This document shows, in pieces, positions 9,201 through 11,109 of a DNA stretch of 11,109 nucleotides (position 1 is the stretch's first letter; each line of letters starts with the position of its first letter). Origin of the DNA: Darksidea phi. Its lineage: Eukaryota; Ascomycota; Dothideomycetes; Pleosporales; Lentitheciaceae. Where the stretch lies: contig JASJFT010000469.1 of NCBI GenBank assembly GCA_030770425.1, forward strand, positions 1 to 11,109. Direction: 5' to 3'. The position numbers and the translations under genes were made by a program. The notes beneath the pieces are model-generated. The model was not told the DNA's origin, did not search any database, and was given only the letters and a program-made list of their open reading frames with translations.

Positions 9201-10960
9201 ATATCCTATTTAAAGGATTAACTAGAGTAGTAAAGAAGAAGTCTATATAAAAGAACTCTAGCTTTTTTATTAATACTTACTAGTTAGCCTATATAACTAC
9301 CTTAGTAATAGTACTAAAAACGTAATTTAAATATATAGAGCTACTAGTAGAACTAAAATACTATAAGAATATAATAAAGCTACTATCTTCTTATAAGAAA
9401 GGCTTTTTATAAGCTATATAATAAGAACTAGTAATAATTAAATATAAAGAAATCTATAAATAGATAACCTAAAATAAATATAATACTTAGTATACTTAAG
9501 ATAATAAGATTCTTCTACTAATATAGGTATATAAATATAAACTTAATAATTAAGACTATCTATTAAAATATAAGGCTCGAATCTATATATACGACGATCT
9601 ATAAATAATAGTAGAAGATACCTATACTACTATACTAGCTATTCGAATATTTTAAGCTTTAGTAGCTATTACTATCTACTTTAATATAGAAATCCGTTAA
9701 TATAATACTATTAACGCGTTTACTAATACTAAGTTATTAATACTAGTCTATTACTATTAGCTAGAAGGATTTTCTAATTCTAATTATTTATAAAAACTAC
9801 GCCGAGCGCTCTATAGTCTAAAGACCTCTCTATTACTCTAGTATAAAGAGCTTACTAAAATACTTATAGAGCTAGACTTTATATCTATTAAGAACACCCC
9901 CTATCTATAGAAAAACGAGAAGCTACTAGTCTTCTTCTTTATTAATAATATCGTTATTTTTAGTACGCTAGTATATATAGCTACCCTATATAAATTTAAG
10001 TATAAACTATTATAATAATATAAGATTAGATTTCTAGAAGAACTATAGACGTTCTATAGTATTTAAACTATTAAAGATTATAATAGTAGCTTAATCTAGC
10101 TATTATAAAGCTTATATATTAAGAAGTTTATTTAGAAGTATTCTTTACTAAAGTCTTATTTAAAGCTATTTATTATACCGTTACTACTTAAGGAACTAAT
10201 ACCTTTAGAGAATAAAATAATAGATTTAGTTAAGTAATAATATATATAGCTAGTTAGATTAATTAGCTATATAATAGAAGCTACCTATCTAGATATCTTA
10301 AAAGCTTACTTAAAACTAGCTAAATTTCTTACGAATTCTTCGTAACGATACCTAGACGCTACCTATTAAATAATTACCTATCTACTAGGTATAAAGAATC
10401 GAGTAATATACTATAATATATTAATATCTATCGAATTAGTATATATTACTAATAAACTTACGTTTAAACTAATACCCGACTTTTATAGAGTATTAGACGT
10501 CTTCTTTACTAATTATAAGACTACTTAGAAGAGCTTATAAGAATATATATTCTTCCTATTTAGTAGATCTATTAACTAGAAGGCTATACTATAATAATAT
10601 ATTATAAAATTAATAACTAAGATAGAACTAATAGCCGTCTTATTAGCTAGTATAGAGCTAATATAGTAGTAAAGAGTATTTAAATATATTAGATTTAATC
10701 TAGATTATAAACGATTAATATACTATAATAATTAGTAAACGATTTAATTACTTATCTTATCTACTTTATAGCTTAAGACTATAATATAATACGTTAATAT
10801 CTATTACTACTAGCTTTATTAAAAAGTATTATTAGGTAATATTAATATCTTATATATCTTATTAAATAGTTAGCTAGCTAACGGTCTTACTAAATTACTA
10901 TCTAGATAGAAATACGAGAACTAGATATTACTCCTAAACTTTAAGGACTTTTCTATTATA
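6275..10960 (+). pseudogene. Copia-type gag-pol pseudogene, right copy, near full length
   Basis: One frame of about 1562 codons from an ATA (an altered ATG) to a TAG at 10961. In order: gag (residues 1 to about 390); protease with Asp at residue 400 (7472) and H-I-C-N-like codons after it; the GAG-pre-integrase HHCC zinc motif with His as Tyr codons (7925, 7940) and Cys-x2-Cys as Tyr-Lys-Lys-Tyr (8030-8041); and the integrase core, whose acids D, D, E are now Asn618 (8126), Asn682 (8318) and Lys720 (8432). RT lies at about residues 1000-1300, with F-F-F-I-N-N-I-V-I at 9932-9958 in place of [V/I]-D-D. RNase H runs to the end, with Asp now Asn1413 (10511), Glu now Lys1449 (10619), and an L-A-N-G-L-T-K-L-L block at 10874-10900 typical of the copia C-terminus. 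All motifs sit in one frame. Many TAA/TAG codons interrupt it, so it is dead. I saw no clear gag CCHC zinc knuckle. Confidence 0.92.
8982..9029 (+). repeat. 12-bp tandem repeat in pol linker, right copy
   Basis: Four 12-bp units (8982-8993, 8994-9005, 9006-9017, 9018-9029) lie in frame in the integrase-RT linker. Codons read as Ala/Thr-Ser/Thr-Thr-Gln with Gln as TAA or TAG. The unit number and length equal those in the left copy, so the array predates the split of the two copies. Low-complexity linkers between integrase and RT are common in copia pol. Confidence 0.75.
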
Positions 10961-11040
10961 TAGATATCTTAGCTAATTATATAGATATCTTAGCTAACTA
11001 TATAGACTTTATAGCTAACTATATAGGCTTTATAGCTAAT
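10957..11040 (+). repeat. 21-bp tandem repeat (4 units) after RNase H
   Basis: Units are 10957-10977, 10978-10998, 10999-11019 and 11020-11040. Units 1 and 2 differ at one base, as do units 3 and 4. The length is seven codons, so the array stays in the pol frame; each unit holds two TAG codons that could be former CAG or TGG. It is either a seven-residue-repeat C-terminal extension of pol or a minisatellite in the 3' untranslated region. The left copy cannot be checked, because the window ends before its equivalent. Confidence 0.85.
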
Positions 11041-11109
11041 AAACTAGTATACTAATTCTATTAGTATACTATATAAAGTAAAATTAAGGGTCTTATACCT
11101 CTAGAGATA
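11041..11109. other. Unassigned 3' tail of right element
   Basis: Sixty-nine bases after the tandem repeat. They contain a small inverted repeat (ACTAGTATACTAAT facing ATTAGTATACTAT, 11043-11072) but no match to the LTR start. A polypurine tract and the 3' LTR should follow beyond the window edge. The in-frame codons continue without a TAA or TAG from 11048 to 11101, so pol could extend this far. Confidence 0.4.

Larger units (their letters stand above)
5971..10466. repeat. Right arm of large inverted repeat
   Basis: Reverse complement of 1-4500. The arm stops at 10466 only because the left copy reaches the window edge; the right element itself continues. The spacer between the arms is 1470 bp, so a transcript crossing both arms could fold into a 4.5-kb imperfect hairpin. 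Confidence 0.92.
1..11109. other. RIP-saturated AT-rich repeat block
   Basis: Seen by reading all lines: CA or TG occurs only six times (1406, 3518, 4248, 7045, 8102, 9895), although hundreds would be expected in random sequence of this length. CG, CC, CT and GC remain common, and TA is hugely over-represented. In-frame stops in the pol relics are TAA or TAG, and TGA is absent from those frames. The pattern matches repeat-induced point mutation, which in ascomycetes deaminates C in CpA on both strands of duplicated DNA. There is one ATG on either strand (7044-7046), followed by a stop four codons later. The host is inferred to be a filamentous ascomycete (Pezizomycotina); the species cannot be told. 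The two copies in the window show that the locus is repetitive, which is the trigger for RIP. Confidence 0.93.
5973..11109 (+). mobile_element. Ty1/copia LTR retrotransposon, right copy (3' LTR outside window)
   Basis: Contains the 5' LTR (5973-6208), leader (6209-6274), full gag-pol relic (6275 to about 10960), a 21-bp tandem repeat and an unassigned tail. No copy of the LTR start is seen before 11109, so the 3' LTR lies to the right. The insertion cuts the RNase H of the spacer element at 5970/5973, making this a nested insertion. The five bases before the LTR, 5968-5972 (AAGTA), are the candidate target-site duplication and should recur, allowing for RIP, after the 3' LTR. Confidence 0.9.

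Noticed and set aside
5971..10466. Inverted arms as a single palindromic element or giant foldback transposon
   Set aside because: Each arm is an ordinary LTR element with its own LTR, leader and gag start, and the spacer is an interrupted different element. Two insertions explain it.
11043..11072. Small inverted repeat as terminator or attachment site
   Set aside because: Short AT-only palindromes are expected by chance in RIP DNA, and no second copy supports it.
1..11109. Many moderately long stop-free stretches in other frames and on the opposite strands of the pol relics
   Set aside because: There is only one usable ATG in the window, and these stretches follow RIP composition; those checked are shadows of the gag-pol frames.
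1..11109. tRNA, rRNA, riboswitch, bacterial promoter or toxin-antitoxin features
   Set aside because: No conserved RNA core or T-loop word seen; all segments are accounted for by three retroelement relics.
1..11109. A previously undescribed biological system
   Set aside because: Every segment above 70 bases is assigned to copia-type relics; no unassigned coding potential remains.

Overview
The whole window is dead retrotransposon DNA. It almost certainly comes from an AT-rich, RIP-mutated compartment of a filamentous ascomycete genome. GC content is about a quarter by eye. The dinucleotides CA and TG are almost completely gone: I find six in 11.1 kb (1406, 3518, 4248, 7045, 8102, 9895), while CG remains common. 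That is the mark of saturated repeat-induced point mutation (RIP; CpA to TpA on both strands) and not of ordinary CpG decay. As a result only one ATG exists on either strand (7044-7046), and it opens four codons. No functional gene is present.

Layout: (1) 1-4498, minus strand, a Ty1/copia-type LTR retrotransposon with its 5' LTR at 4262-4498, a 66-bp leader, and a gag-pol pseudogene running from 4195 off the left edge inside RNase H. (2) About 4501-5970, plus strand, a fragment of a different copia-type pol (linker, reverse transcriptase, start of RNase H), cut at both ends by the flanking elements. (3) 5973-11109, plus strand, a second copy of the first family. It has a 5' LTR at 5973-6208, a leader, and a full-length gag-protease-integrase-RT-RNase H pseudogene from 6275 to about 10960, followed by four 21-bp tandem repeats and an unassigned tail. 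Elements 1 and 3 form a head-to-head inverted repeat: 1-4500 pairs with 5971-10466, at about 85% identity by eye, around a 1.47-kb spacer.

All three pol relics stay in one reading frame at every motif I could place. The damage there consists of base changes, most of them explicable as RIP transitions, and includes many TAA/TAG codons. Catalytic acids are lost in a predictable way: GAT or GAA after a codon ending in T becomes AAT or AAA. Integrase D, D, E and the RT DD pair of the right copy therefore read N, N, K and N-N. This suggests frame-intact elements inserted and were then heavily mutated. I found no host gene, RNA gene, CRISPR array or new biological system. The points of interest are the inverted nested architecture, the completeness of RIP, and two small internal repeats.
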